Shown: positions 49,661 to 57,806 of the stretch, one piece after another
Layout: each line of letters begins with the position of its first letter
Position numbering within the stretch: position 1 is the stretch's first letter
Assembly: GCA_030066685.1 (NCBI GenBank)
Contig: JASJBF010000026.1
Span: forward strand, 1-64,000
DNA from: Kiloniellales bacterium
Lineage (GTDB): Bacteria > Pseudomonadota > Alphaproteobacteria > Kiloniellales > JAKSBE01
Direction: 5' to 3'
Length of the DNA: 64,000 bases
Position numbers and translations under genes: made by a program
Notes under the pieces: generated by a model
Database searches by the model: none
What the model was told of the DNA's origin: nothing
Seen by the model: the letters and a program-made list of their open reading frames with translations, nothing else

Positions 49661-50722
49661 GTGGCGAGGCTCCATTTCGTCCTGCCCGGCGATCCGGCGA
49701 CCCGGACCGGCGGCTTCATCTACGACGCCCGGATCATCGAGGGCCTGCGGGCGCGCGGGATCGAGGTCGCCGTGCACAGCCTGCCCGACGGCTTCCCCGC
49801 GCCCTCGCCGGCGGTCCGGGCGCAGGCGGCGGCGCTCTTCGCCGCCTTGCCCGACGGCGCCCGGGTCGTGGTCGACGGCTTGGCCCTCGGCGTCCTGCCC
49901 GGAGAACTGGCGCCCGAGGCCGGCAGGCTCGAGCTGATCGGCCTGGTCCACCATCCCCTGGCCGCCGAGAGCGGCCTGTCGCCGGAGCGGCGGCAGGCGC
50001 TCTTCGACTCCGAGACGGCGGCGCTGGCGCTGGTCTCGCAGGTCGTCACCACCAGCCGCCACACCGCCGAGGCCCTGGCGCCCTACGGCGTGCCTGCGGA
50101 GCGGATCACCCCGGTGCCGCCCGGGGTCGAGCCGGCGCCCCTGGCCGCCGGCTCGGCCGACGGGACGCTGGCCCTGCTCTGCGTCGCCAACCTGGTGCCC
50201 CGCAAGGGCCACGACCTCCTCCTCGGCGCACTGGCCAGGCTTGAGCACCTGGACTGGCGCCTGACCTGCGGCGGCAGCCCGGCGCGCGATCCGGACTGGA
50301 GCGAGCGCCTGCGCCGCCTCTGCGCCGAGAACGGCCTCGACGACCGTGTGGCCTTTGTGGGCGAAATCGACGACTCCCGGCTGGAAGACCTCTATCATGG
50401 GGCCGATCTTTTCGTGCTGGCCTCCCACTACGAGGGCTACGGCATGGTCTTTCCCGAGGCGGTCGCCCACGGCATTCCGGTGCTCGCGACCCGGACCGGC
50501 GGGATCCCCGAGGCGGCGCCCGCCGAGGCCTCGATCCTGGTGCCGCCTGGCGATCTCGACGCCCTGACCGCGGCCCTGCGGCGCCTGCTCGCCGAGCCGG
50601 CCGCCTACGCCGAGCTGCGCGCCGCGGCGCGCGGCGCGCGCGCGGGCCTGCGGCGCTGGTCGGACAGCGCCGCGCTCTTCGCCGCTGCGCTCGGCTACGG
50701 CGCGGAGGGGGCGGGGCGGTGA
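49661..50722 (+). CDS. Family-4 glycosyltransferase
   Basis: 353-aa GT-B retaining glycosyltransferase: N-terminal acceptor domain with TRTGGFIYDARIIEGLRARG, then CVANLVPRKGHDLLLGALA and the nucleotide-sugar region SHYEGYGMVFPEAVAHGIPV (ExxxxxxxE). The start is GTG 49661, 21 bp after the PTPS-like gene. It would add a sugar to the pathway product. Overlaps the next gene by 4 bp (GTGA). Confidence 0.9.
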   Translation: MARLHFVLPGDPATRTGGFIYDARIIEGLRARGIEVAVHSLPDGFPAPSPAVRAQAAALFAALPDGARVVVDGLALGVLPGELAPEAGRLELIGLVHHPLAAESGLSPERRQALFDSETAALALVSQVVTTSRHTAEALAPYGVPAERITPVPPGVEPAPLAAGSADGTLALLCVANLVPRKGHDLLLGALARLEHLDWRLTCGGSPARDPDWSERLRRLCAENGLDDRVAFVGEIDDSRLEDLYHGADLFVLASHYEGYGMVFPEAVAHGIPVLATRTGGIPEAAPAEASILVPPGDLDALTAALRRLLAEPAAYAELRAAARGARAGLRRWSDSAALFAAALGYGAEGAGR

Positions 50723-51528
50723 GCGGCTTCTCCGCCGACTGGCTGGCGCTGCGCGAGCCGGCCGACGCCCGCGCCCGGGCCCCCGATCTGACCAAGCGAA
50801 TGGCCGCTTTCTGCGCCGGCCGGGAGCGGCTCAAGGTCCTCGACCTGGGCAGCGGGACCGGATCCAACCTCCGCTTCCTGGCGCCCCGGTTGAAGCTGGT
50901 GCAGAGCTGGACCCTGGTCGATCACGACGAGGACCTGCTGGAGCTCGCCGCCGAGGCCGGCAAGTCGCTGTCCGGAGTCGACGTGGAGTGCCGCCGGCTC
51001 GATCTGGCCAAGGACCTGGGCCGCCTGGACCTCTCCGATGTCGATCTGGTGACCGCTTCGGCGCTGATGGACCTGGTCTCGGCGGCCTGGTTCGACCGCC
51101 TGGCCGCGGCCTGCCGGGCGGCCGGCTGCGCGGTCTTCTTTGTCCTGACCTACGACGGGGTCATGGAGTGGCGGCCCTCGGACCGTCTGGACCCCCTGAT
51201 CCGCGAGCTCTTCAACCTGCATCAAGGCGAGGACAAGGGCTTCGGCCCGGCGCTCGGTCCCGAGGCCCCCAAGCACATGGCCCGGGCCCTGATCTCCAAG
51301 GGCTACCGGGTCGAGACCGGGCCCAGCGATTGGATCATCGAGGGCGGCGAGCGGGAGCTGCACCTGGCCCTGCTCGAGGGCTTCCTGGCCGCCGCCGAGG
51401 AGATCGGCCCGGCCCGCGCCGAGGAGCTCCGCGACTGGGCGGCCCGTCGCCGCCGCCTCGCGGCCCGGCCCGAGGCCCGCCTCCGGGTCGGCCACGAGGA
51501 CCTCTTCGCCTTCCCGGCCGAGAGCTGA
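50719..51528 (+). CDS. Class I SAM-dependent methyltransferase
   Basis: 269-aa methyltransferase: motif I VLDLGSGTGSNLRFLA, then TLVDHDEDLLELA and VDLVTASALMDLVSAAWF. The GTG start 50719 overlaps the glycosyltransferase stop, so the two are coupled. Last gene of the plus-strand run beginning at 46028. It would methylate the sugar or the heterocycle; the substrate is unknown. Confidence 0.88.
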   Translation: MSGFSADWLALREPADARARAPDLTKRMAAFCAGRERLKVLDLGSGTGSNLRFLAPRLKLVQSWTLVDHDEDLLELAAEAGKSLSGVDVECRRLDLAKDLGRLDLSDVDLVTASALMDLVSAAWFDRLAAACRAAGCAVFFVLTYDGVMEWRPSDRLDPLIRELFNLHQGEDKGFGPALGPEAPKHMARALISKGYRVETGPSDWIIEGGERELHLALLEGFLAAAEEIGPARAEELRDWAARRRRLAARPEARLRVGHEDLFAFPAES

Positions 51529-51540
51529 AAAGAGATATGC

Positions 51541-51742
51541 CCCTCACCCTCCCACAGCGAGAGGGATGTGAAGGCTTGGCGAGGCGGTCAGCCGAGCCCT
51601 AGAGCACGATGATATGAGGTTGAAGCAACCTCATATCTGAATCGTGCTCTAAACTGTTGAAGTAGAGCGGGATTCAGACATGAAGCCGGATTGGCTTAAT
51701 GTCATCCCGCTCTAGCCGGAGCTGGGTGAGGGGACCTCTCCC
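51541..51742. repeat. Dispersed repeat interrupted by the 117-bp element (filled site)
   Basis: The left part ends GCCGAGCC and the right part starts CCGGAGCTGGGTGAGGGG. Joined together at one CTAG they reproduce the uninterrupted repeat at 55082-55151. The interruption is exactly the 117-bp element with a second CTAG. The right part also encodes the C-terminal residues and stop codon of the RibD-like gene. Confidence 0.88.
51599..51715 (+). mobile_element. 117-bp CTAG-bounded double-hairpin element, copy 3 (nested insertion)
   Basis: CTAG at 51599-51602 and 51712-51715 bound a sequence identical to the copy at 31750 except for one base in the linker (TTGAAG for TTAAAG). Comparison with the empty site at 55121-55124 shows that it entered a CTAG and left CTAG on both sides. 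Its right CTAG gives the TAG stop of the minus-strand RibD-like gene. Confidence 0.93.
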
Positions 51743-52644
51743 CGCAGGTCGAAGTCGAAGAGCACGTCCTCGCCCATCTCGAAGCGGCGGCAGGGCGGGC
51801 GCCGCGCCTCGGCCAGTCTGCCGACCGGCGGCAGGGTGAAGGCCGGGCGCCCGGAGCCGATGATCAGCGGCGCGACCGCGACCTGCAGCCGGTCCAGCAC
51901 CCCGGCGGCGAGGAAGCGCGAGACCGTGACCCCGCCGCCTTCCACGAAGAGGCTGTGCAGGCCCTCGGCGCGCAGCGCGGCGACGATCGCGGCCGGCGGG
52001 ATCTGCATGTCCTCGGCCTCGATCTCCAGGCTCCGGACGGGCGCGGGCAACGGCGTCGTTCCGGCGCCGGCACGGCTGACCAGGAGAGTCGGCGCCGCGC
52101 CGTCGGTGAAGACCTTGTAGCGCGCCTCTAGGCGACGCTCGGTGTCGATCACCACGCGCACCGGGTTCTCTCCCGGTGCCCGGCGCGTGGTCAGCTGCGG
52201 ATCGTCGTGCTTGACCGTCCCCGCGCCGACGATCACCGCATCGCTCAGCGCCCGCAGGCGGTGCAGGTGGAGGATGTTTGCCGCGCCGGTGACGTAATAG
52301 GAATCACCGCCCTCGGTCGCGATGCGGCCGTCCAGGCTCTGGCCCAGGTGGGCCAGGGTCAGGGGTCGGCTCTCCGAGCCCAGCGCCACCGGCAAGTAAA
52401 GGTCGAAGAGTTGTCCAACCTCCTGAGAAAGCTCGACGAAGCAGCGCCAGCCGCCATCGCGGTTGACCGCGAGCAGCGCGTCTGCTTCGGTTGCGGCCAC
52501 GAAGCCGGGCGACCCGCTCGGGTCGCTGCGCAAGCCGAGGCCGTCGAAAGGAAAGCCGTCACTGCGAACCCTTTGCCGGACCGCGAGGATCAGCTGCCAC
52601 GCCTCCTCGGGAACAATTTCCTTGTTTTGTTGTTCATGAGGCAA
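51712..52644 (-). CDS. Stand-alone RibD reductase-domain protein
   Basis: 310-aa protein. From about residue 93 to the end it is a RibD C-terminal (dihydrofolate-reductase-like) domain: PLTLAHLGQSLDGRIATEGG, DAVIVGAGTVKHDDPQLTTR and LHSLFVEGGGVTVSRFL. The deaminase domain of bifunctional RibD is missing; the first ~90 residues match nothing I recognise. It would reduce the ribosyl chain of a GTP-cyclohydrolase II product with NADPH. TTG 52644 is the likely start (TTGGAG 9 nt upstream; no in-frame ATG nearby). The C-terminal EVPSPSSG and stop are encoded by inserted repeat DNA. Divergent from the GTP cyclohydrolase II gene with 92 bp between. Confidence 0.85.
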   Translation of the reverse strand: MPHEQQNKEIVPEEAWQLILAVRQRVRSDGFPFDGLGLRSDPSGSPGFVAATEADALLAVNRDGGWRCFVELSQEVGQLFDLYLPVALGSESRPLTLAHLGQSLDGRIATEGGDSYYVTGAANILHLHRLRALSDAVIVGAGTVKHDDPQLTTRRAPGENPVRVVIDTERRLEARYKVFTDGAAPTLLVSRAGAGTTPLPAPVRSLEIEAEDMQIPPAAIVAALRAEGLHSLFVEGGGVTVSRFLAAGVLDRLQVAVAPLIIGSGRPAFTLPPVGRLAEARRPPCRRFEMGEDVLFDFDLRGEVPSPSSG

Positions 52645-52736
52645 GGCAGGACTCCAAGATCTCAGGCCAAAAAAGCCACAGGTCTGTAAGACTTTTGTCC
52701 CTTGTTCAAGATCTGAAGCAAACTAACATCAGAGCC
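52645..52736. promoter_or_regulatory. Short divergent promoter region between RibD-like and GTP cyclohydrolase II genes
   Basis: 92 bp of relatively AT-rich DNA shared by two divergent genes. The octamer CAAGATCT occurs twice as a direct repeat (52654-52661 and 52708-52715), each containing the AGATCT palindrome, about five helical turns apart. This is a plausible binding site for a common regulator; no clear promoter hexamers. Confidence 0.4.
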
Positions 52737-53927
52737 GTGCGAGCAAACAAAGAGTCTTTCCTACCCAGCATTCAATCGACCCAAAAGCAGTCTGAAGCGG
52801 ACTTTACGTCGATCATCGGAGATACCGAGACGGTCTTCGTCGATCGGACGCTGGCGGAACTGCGATGCGGACGAGTGGTGCGACTGAGCGGCGGACAGCG
52901 ATCCTGGCTGATCGTGGCCCTGGAGTGCTGTCCCGCCCGGACCCTGGAGGAGCTTCAACGCCTCTCCGCGGGGCAGCTCGAGCTGATCCTCAGCGCCGAG
53001 CGGGCCGAGGCCCTGGGGCTGGACCCTGGCACGGACGGCGCCGTGGCCCTGCGCCTACCGCCGGGCTGGAGTCGCGAGTGGCTGCATCAGCTGGTCGCGA
53101 CGCCCGTGGATCCGGACCGGCAGCCGGCCGAGGCCCGGGGGCTGGACACCCTGGCCGCCTCGAGCGGCGCCCGGACCGCCTTGACCATGGTCAAGCTGGC
53201 CCACCTCGTGCCCGCGGTGCTGGTCTGGGAGCTGCGCGGCGCCGCGGCGACCGAGGTCAGCAAGCAGGTCGCCCTGGGCGAAATCCTCATGGTCACACTG
53301 CCCCAGGTCCAGGCCTACGTCGAGGCGACGGCGACCAAGCTGCTCCGCGTCGGCGAGGCCAAGGTGCCGCTGAGCGACAGCGAGGACACCCGCTTCGTCA
53401 TCTTCCGGGCCGCGAGCAGCGGCATCGATCACGTCGCGATCGTCATCGGCCAGATCGACACCGGGACCCCGGTGCTGGTCCGGCTCCATTCGGCCTGCCT
53501 GACCGGCGACCTTTTCGGCAGCCTGCGCTGCGACTGCGGCGAGCAGCTGCGGACCTCGGTCCAGGCCATCGCCGAGGCCGGCGGCGGGATCATCCTCTAC
53601 CTGGCCCAGGAAGGCCGCGGCATCGGCCTGACCAACAAGCTGCGCGCCTACTGGCTCCAGGACCGGGGCTTCGACACCCTGGACGCCAACAACCAGCTCG
53701 GCTTTAAGGACGACGAGCGCCGCTACGAGGTCGCCGCCGAGATCCTCAAGCTGCTCGACATCGAGCGGGTCACGCTGATGACCAACAACCCGGCCAAGAT
53801 CAACGCCCTGGAAAGCGCGGGCATCGCGATCGAAAGCCGCAAGGGCGTCCCGGCGACGATCAACCCGCACAACGAGCGCTACATGACGGTGCGCGCGGAA
53901 AAGATCGGCCACATCCTGGACGAGTAG
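52737..53927 (+). CDS. ribA: GTP cyclohydrolase II with degenerate N-terminal domain
   Basis: 396 aa from GTG 52737 (weak ribosome binding site; a TTG at 52695 is an alternative). The C-terminal ~200 residues are a complete GTP cyclohydrolase II: zinc site CLTGDLFGSLRCDCGEQL, catalytic region AQEGRGIGLTNKLRAYWLQD and ANNQLGFKDDERRYEVAAEI. It opens GTP to 2,5-diamino-6-ribosylamino-4(3H)-pyrimidinone 5'-phosphate, releasing formate and pyrophosphate. The N-terminal ~190 residues resemble a degenerate RibB-like domain without its active-site motif. Its position next to a RibD reductase, PTPS-like protein and modifying enzymes suggests a specialised pathway copy rather than the housekeeping riboflavin enzyme. 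Confidence 0.88.
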   Translation: MRANKESFLPSIQSTQKQSEADFTSIIGDTETVFVDRTLAELRCGRVVRLSGGQRSWLIVALECCPARTLEELQRLSAGQLELILSAERAEALGLDPGTDGAVALRLPPGWSREWLHQLVATPVDPDRQPAEARGLDTLAASSGARTALTMVKLAHLVPAVLVWELRGAAATEVSKQVALGEILMVTLPQVQAYVEATATKLLRVGEAKVPLSDSEDTRFVIFRAASSGIDHVAIVIGQIDTGTPVLVRLHSACLTGDLFGSLRCDCGEQLRTSVQAIAEAGGGIILYLAQEGRGIGLTNKLRAYWLQDRGFDTLDANNQLGFKDDERRYEVAAEILKLLDIERVTLMTNNPAKINALESAGIAIESRKGVPATINPHNERYMTVRAEKIGHILDE

Positions 53928-54045
53928 CTGCGTGGCGGGAGCCGCTTTCCCGACATCGGAGATCCATGCTCACACGTCCCCGCCGAGGGAAAGGGTGAGC
54001 GCGGTCGCCGATCACCCGCGTGAAGCGCGCTTCGCTGGCGCGCTC

Positions 54046-54110
54046 ATGCTTCGAGAAGCTCAGCATGAGGGTGCCCTTTAACTCGCCCTGAGCTTGCCTA
54101 AAGGGGAGGT
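54046..54110. repeat. Dispersed intergenic repeat remnant
   Basis: CATGCTTCGAGAAGCTCAGC followed by a CGCCCTGAGCTTGCCTAAAG block, related to the repeat at 27387. It lies between the convergent GTP cyclohydrolase II and creatininase-family genes. Confidence 0.5.
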
Positions 54111-54160
54111 CGGCTCCGCTTGAAGTGCGGCGCTCGAATTCATGTGTTCGCTGGTTAGGG

Positions 54161-54964
54161 TCAGTCCCGCTCCTTGAGCAGGGACAGCGGCGCGCGCCTG
54201 AGGTCGCGCAGGACCGCGACCAGGCGCTCGGCGGCGTGGTCGAGGAGCTGCCGGCCCTTTTCCGGGTCGGCCTGGGAGGCGTCGCCGGCGGCGCCCGAGG
54301 GGTGCAGGTCCTGGCTCGCCCAGGCGAAGCCGGCAGGGCCTTCGGGCCGCAGGATCTCGTAGTCGCCTTCCATGTCGAGGGAGAGCGGCCGGAAGTCCGC
54401 CGCCCGCTCCTTGCGGACCAGCTCGGGGTGTAGTGCCAGCATCATCGAGGTCTCGACCGCCCCGCCGTGGATCCCGTGGGCCAGCTCCTCGGCTCCGAAG
54501 ATCCCCTCCGGCGTGCCGAAGTGGAAGTAGGTCGCGCGCACCACCAGCATGCCGAAGTCCATGCGCAGGCGCTGGGCGACGATGTCGACGACCTGGGTCT
54601 GGCCGCCGTGGCTGTTGAAGATCACCAGCTTGCGCAGCCCGGCGCGGGCGACCGAGGCGCCGATCTCGGTCCAGAGCCCGATCAGCAGCTCGGCCGGCAG
54701 CGACAGGGTGCCGGGAAAGTCGCCGTGCTCCTCGCTGTCGCCGACCGGCAGGGTCGGCAGGACCAGAAGCGTCAAGTCCTCCGGGACCCGCGCCAGGGCC
54801 CGGTCGACGATGCCGCGGTTGATCGCGGTGTCGGTCGCAAGCGGCAGGTGCGGGCCGTGCTGCTCGGTCGCGCCGACCGGCAGCACAGCGATCACCGCCT
54901 CCGGATCGACCGTCTCCAGATCGGTCGTGGCGAGGTCTTCCCAATAGCCGCTATTCAGGCCCAT
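54161..54964 (-). CDS. Creatininase-family amidohydrolase
   Basis: 267-aa creatininase-superfamily protein with the metal motif GATEQHGPHLPLATD (Glu34, His36, His39, Asp45), EEHGDFPGT, FNSHGGQTQVVD and the HGGAVETSMML segment. ATG 54964 is taken as start; the open frame upstream has no family resemblance. The family includes creatininase, MftE and the archaeal ArfB formamide hydrolase that acts on a GTP-derived pyrimidine. With GTP cyclohydrolase II as convergent neighbour, a role on a related pyrimidine amide is possible, but general amidohydrolase is the safe call. Confidence 0.87.
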   Translation of the reverse strand: MGLNSGYWEDLATTDLETVDPEAVIAVLPVGATEQHGPHLPLATDTAINRGIVDRALARVPEDLTLLVLPTLPVGDSEEHGDFPGTLSLPAELLIGLWTEIGASVARAGLRKLVIFNSHGGQTQVVDIVAQRLRMDFGMLVVRATYFHFGTPEGIFGAEELAHGIHGGAVETSMMLALHPELVRKERAADFRPLSLDMEGDYEILRPEGPAGFAWASQDLHPSGAAGDASQADPEKGRQLLDHAAERLVAVLRDLRRAPLSLLKERD

Positions 54965-55081
54965 CGCGCCGTTCCGTTCTTCCGCTCCCTGGCGGGAGCA
55001 TAGGCCAAATCCGCCCCGGGGGAAGGGCCTTCGGGTGAGGCCCCTCACCCGCTCGCCGCGCTCGCCGCCCTCTCCCTTGGG

Positions 55082-55151
55082 GAGAGGGCTGTGGAGGCTT
55101 GGCGAGGCGCCAGCCGAGCCCTAGCCGGAGCTGGGTGAGGGGATCTCTCCC
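55082..55151. repeat. Dispersed repeat, uninterrupted copy (empty CTAG site)
   Basis: Contains GGCTTGGCGAGGCGCCAGCC, then GAGCC-CTAG-CCGGAGCTGGGTGAGGGG. The CTAG is at 55121-55124. The same sequence at 51541-51742 is split at this CTAG by the 117-bp element. Preceded by a C-rich CCCTCTCCCTTGGGGAGAGG hairpin at 55068-55088. Confidence 0.85.
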
Positions 55152-55169
55152 AGTGCCAGCGGCCGCCCG

Positions 55170-56594
55170 CTAACTTCGCCCGTAGTCGTCCGCGATGCGT
55201 TCGATGTCGTCTTCCTCCAGGTAGCTGCCGCACTGCACCTCGATGACGTGCAGCGGCGCCGCACCCGGGTTGCGCAGGCGGTGCAGGCTGCCCTGGGGGA
55301 TGAAGGTCGACTGGCCGGCCGCCAGGGCGAAGACCTCCTCGCCGCGGGTGACCTCGGCGCGGCCGCGAACCACCACCCAGTGCTCGCTGCGGTGGCGGTG
55401 GCGCTGCAGCGAGATTCTGGCCCCGGGCTTCAGCATCAGGTGCTTGGACTGGAAGCCTTCGCCCTTCTGCAGGCTGGTGAAGCTGCCCCAGGGCCGCTGC
55501 ACCGTGTTCGCCCGGCCGTGTTCGGAGCGGCCCTCGGCGGCCAGGCGTTCGGCGATGCCACGGACCTCCTGGGCGCGGTCGCGCGGGCAGACCAGGACCG
55601 CGTCCTCCTGGACCACGACCACCAGGTCGCGCAGCCCGACGGCCACCAGCAGCGCCGCGTCGCTGCGCAGGTAGGAACCATGGCTGTCCTCAACCAGAAC
55701 CTCGCCGAGCAGGACGTTGCCGTCGGCGTCCTGCGCCGAGGCCCGCCAGAGCGACTCCCAGGAGCCGACGTCGCTCCAGCCCATGTCGACCGGGACCACC
55801 CCGGCGCGCTCGGTTTTCTCCATCAGGGCGTAGTCGATCGAGATCCGGGGTGCGGTCGCAAAGGCGGCCGCCTCGAGGCGGGTGAAGTCGAGGTCCGGGG
55901 TCGCGCCCTCGACCGCGGCGCGGGCCGCTTGCAGCACCTCCGGCGCCCGGGCTTCCAGTTCGGCGAGCAGGCCGGCCCGAGAGAAAAGGAAGATGCCGCT
56001 GTTCCATAAGTGCCGGCCGCCGGCGAGATAGGCCTCGGCGGTTGCCCGGTCCGGCTTCTCGACGAAGCGGGCGATCCGCCGGCAGCCGGCCAGGTCGGGC
56101 AGGGCCTCGCCCCGCTCGATGTAGCCGTAGCCGGTCTCCGGATGGTCCGGCGTCACGCCGAAGGTCATCAGCCAGCCGGCCGCGGCCGCCGGGGCGGCGG
56201 CGTCGACCGCCGCCAGGAAGCGCTCGGGCTTTTCGATCACGTGGTCGGAGGGCAGGACCAGCAGCAGCTCGCCCGGATCCGCCACGGCGGCCAGGGCCGC
56301 GGCGGCGATGGCCGGAGCGGTGTTGCGCCCGGCCGGCTCCAGGATCAGCGCCGCGGCCGGGCGACCGGCGGCGCGCAGCTGCTCGGCGGCCAGGAAGCGC
56401 TGGGCCTCGTTGCAGACCACGATCGGCGGGGCGAAGCGCGCCGGGTCGCCGACCCGCTCCAGGGTCTTGCGGAACAGGCTGGTCCCGCCCAGCAGATCGG
56501 CGAAGGGCTTGCCGGCCGTGGCGCGCGAGACCGGCCAGAGGCGGCTGCCGATTCCGCCACAGAGGATGACTGGCTGAATGGGGGCTTGGGTCAC
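55170..56594 (-). CDS. manC: Mannose-1-phosphate guanylyltransferase / mannose-6-phosphate isomerase
   Basis: 474-aa type-II bifunctional enzyme making GDP-mannose. The N-terminal nucleotidyltransferase has PVILCGGIGSRLWPVSR, VLPSDHVIEKPERF and FVEKPDRATAE. The C-terminal cupin isomerase begins at RPWGSFTSLQKGEGFQ and has HRHRSEHWVVVRG and FIPQGSLHRLRNPG. GTG 56594 gives the usual length; the 20 in-frame upstream codons are not conserved-looking. It feeds exopolysaccharide or glycosylation, perhaps including the GT4 in the neighbouring block. Confidence 0.93.
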   Translation of the reverse strand: MTQAPIQPVILCGGIGSRLWPVSRATAGKPFADLLGGTSLFRKTLERVGDPARFAPPIVVCNEAQRFLAAEQLRAAGRPAAALILEPAGRNTAPAIAAAALAAVADPGELLLVLPSDHVIEKPERFLAAVDAAAPAAAAGWLMTFGVTPDHPETGYGYIERGEALPDLAGCRRIARFVEKPDRATAEAYLAGGRHLWNSGIFLFSRAGLLAELEARAPEVLQAARAAVEGATPDLDFTRLEAAAFATAPRISIDYALMEKTERAGVVPVDMGWSDVGSWESLWRASAQDADGNVLLGEVLVEDSHGSYLRSDAALLVAVGLRDLVVVVQEDAVLVCPRDRAQEVRGIAERLAAEGRSEHGRANTVQRPWGSFTSLQKGEGFQSKHLMLKPGARISLQRHRHRSEHWVVVRGRAEVTRGEEVFALAAGQSTFIPQGSLHRLRNPGAAPLHVIEVQCGSYLEEDDIERIADDYGRS

Positions 56595-56821
56595 GCTGTC
56601 CGGAGGCTCTGGGATGGCTCCGCGGATTAGACAGGATCGGCCCCGAGCCGGCAATTCCCTTGCCGCGTCGAAGGGCGGGGCAAGGCTGTGCCTTTCCTGG
56701 GGCAGGGTGCCGACGCAGCGGGCGGATTTCGCGCCTCGATCCCGATCTAGGGGATGCCGGACGCGGCAACCGGGAGTATAGAGTCCGCCTCGACGCCTTT
56801 CTCACGCCACGGGGAGACCCC

Positions 56822-57781
56822 ATGCGCAGAATCCTGGTGACCGGCGCCCTGGGCCAGATCGGCTCCGAACTGGTTCCGGCGCTCCGCGCGCGCTACGGCC
56901 GCGACCGGGTCATCGCCTCCGACATCCGCATGATGCCGGCCGGGGAGCAGGCCGAGGAGGGACCCTACGAGCACGCCGACTGCACCCAGGCCCACCAGGT
57001 CCTCGAAGTGGTCCGGCGCTATGACATCGGACGGATCTACCACATGGCGGCGCTGCTCTCCGCCGTGGCCGAGGACAAGCCGCAGGTTGCCTGGACGGTC
57101 AACATGAGCGGGCTCTACAACACGCTCGAGGTCGCCCGGCAGTACGACTGCGCGGTCTTCTTCCCCAGCTCGATCGGCGCCTTCGGGCCGACCACCCCGC
57201 GCGACCAGACGCCGCAGGACACGATCCAGCGCCCGACCACCATGTACGGGGTCAGCAAGGTCGCGGGCGAGATGCTTTGCGACTACTACGCCCTGCGCTT
57301 CGGGATCGACACCCGCGGGGTCCGGCTACCGGGGCTGATCTCCTACGTCGCGCCGCCGGGCGGCGGCACCACCGACTATGCCGTGGACATCTTTTATCAC
57401 GCCCTGCGCTACGGCCGGTACACCTGCTTCCTCAAGCCCGACACCTGCCTCGACATGATGTACATGCCCGACGCGATCCGGGCCATGATCGAAGTGATGG
57501 AGGCCGATCCGGCGCGCCTGGTCCACCGCAACGCCTTCAACATCACCGCCATGAGCTTCACCCCGCAGGTCCTGGCCGAGGCGATCCGCAAGCACCTGCC
57601 CGGCTTCACGATCGACTACGAGGTCGATCCGGTGCGCCAGGCCATCGCCGATTCCTGGCCGCGCTCCCTGGACGACTCCGCGGCGCGCGAGGAATGGGAC
57701 TGGGCGCCGGCCTACGACCTGCCGGCCATGACCGGGGACATGCTGAGCAAGCTGGACGCCAAGCTCAAGGCCGCCAGATAG
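56822..57781 (+). CDS. tdh: L-threonine 3-dehydrogenase (epimerase-type, NAD-dependent)
   Basis: 319-aa extended SDR: VTGALGQIGSELVPALR (NAD), FFPSSIGAFGPTTPRDQTPQ, catalytic YGVSK, and CFLKPDTCLDMMYMPDAIRA, which are typical of the UDP-glucose-epimerase-like threonine dehydrogenases. It oxidises threonine to 2-amino-3-oxobutanoate. ATG 56822 has GGGGAGACC upstream. 25 bp before kbl, forming the two-enzyme threonine-to-glycine operon. Confidence 0.93.
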   Translation: MRRILVTGALGQIGSELVPALRARYGRDRVIASDIRMMPAGEQAEEGPYEHADCTQAHQVLEVVRRYDIGRIYHMAALLSAVAEDKPQVAWTVNMSGLYNTLEVARQYDCAVFFPSSIGAFGPTTPRDQTPQDTIQRPTTMYGVSKVAGEMLCDYYALRFGIDTRGVRLPGLISYVAPPGGGTTDYAVDIFYHALRYGRYTCFLKPDTCLDMMYMPDAIRAMIEVMEADPARLVHRNAFNITAMSFTPQVLAEAIRKHLPGFTIDYEVDPVRQAIADSWPRSLDDSAAREEWDWAPAYDLPAMTGDMLSKLDAKLKAAR

Positions 57782-57806
57782 GCCAAACGAGAGGAGACGG
57801 ACCGCC

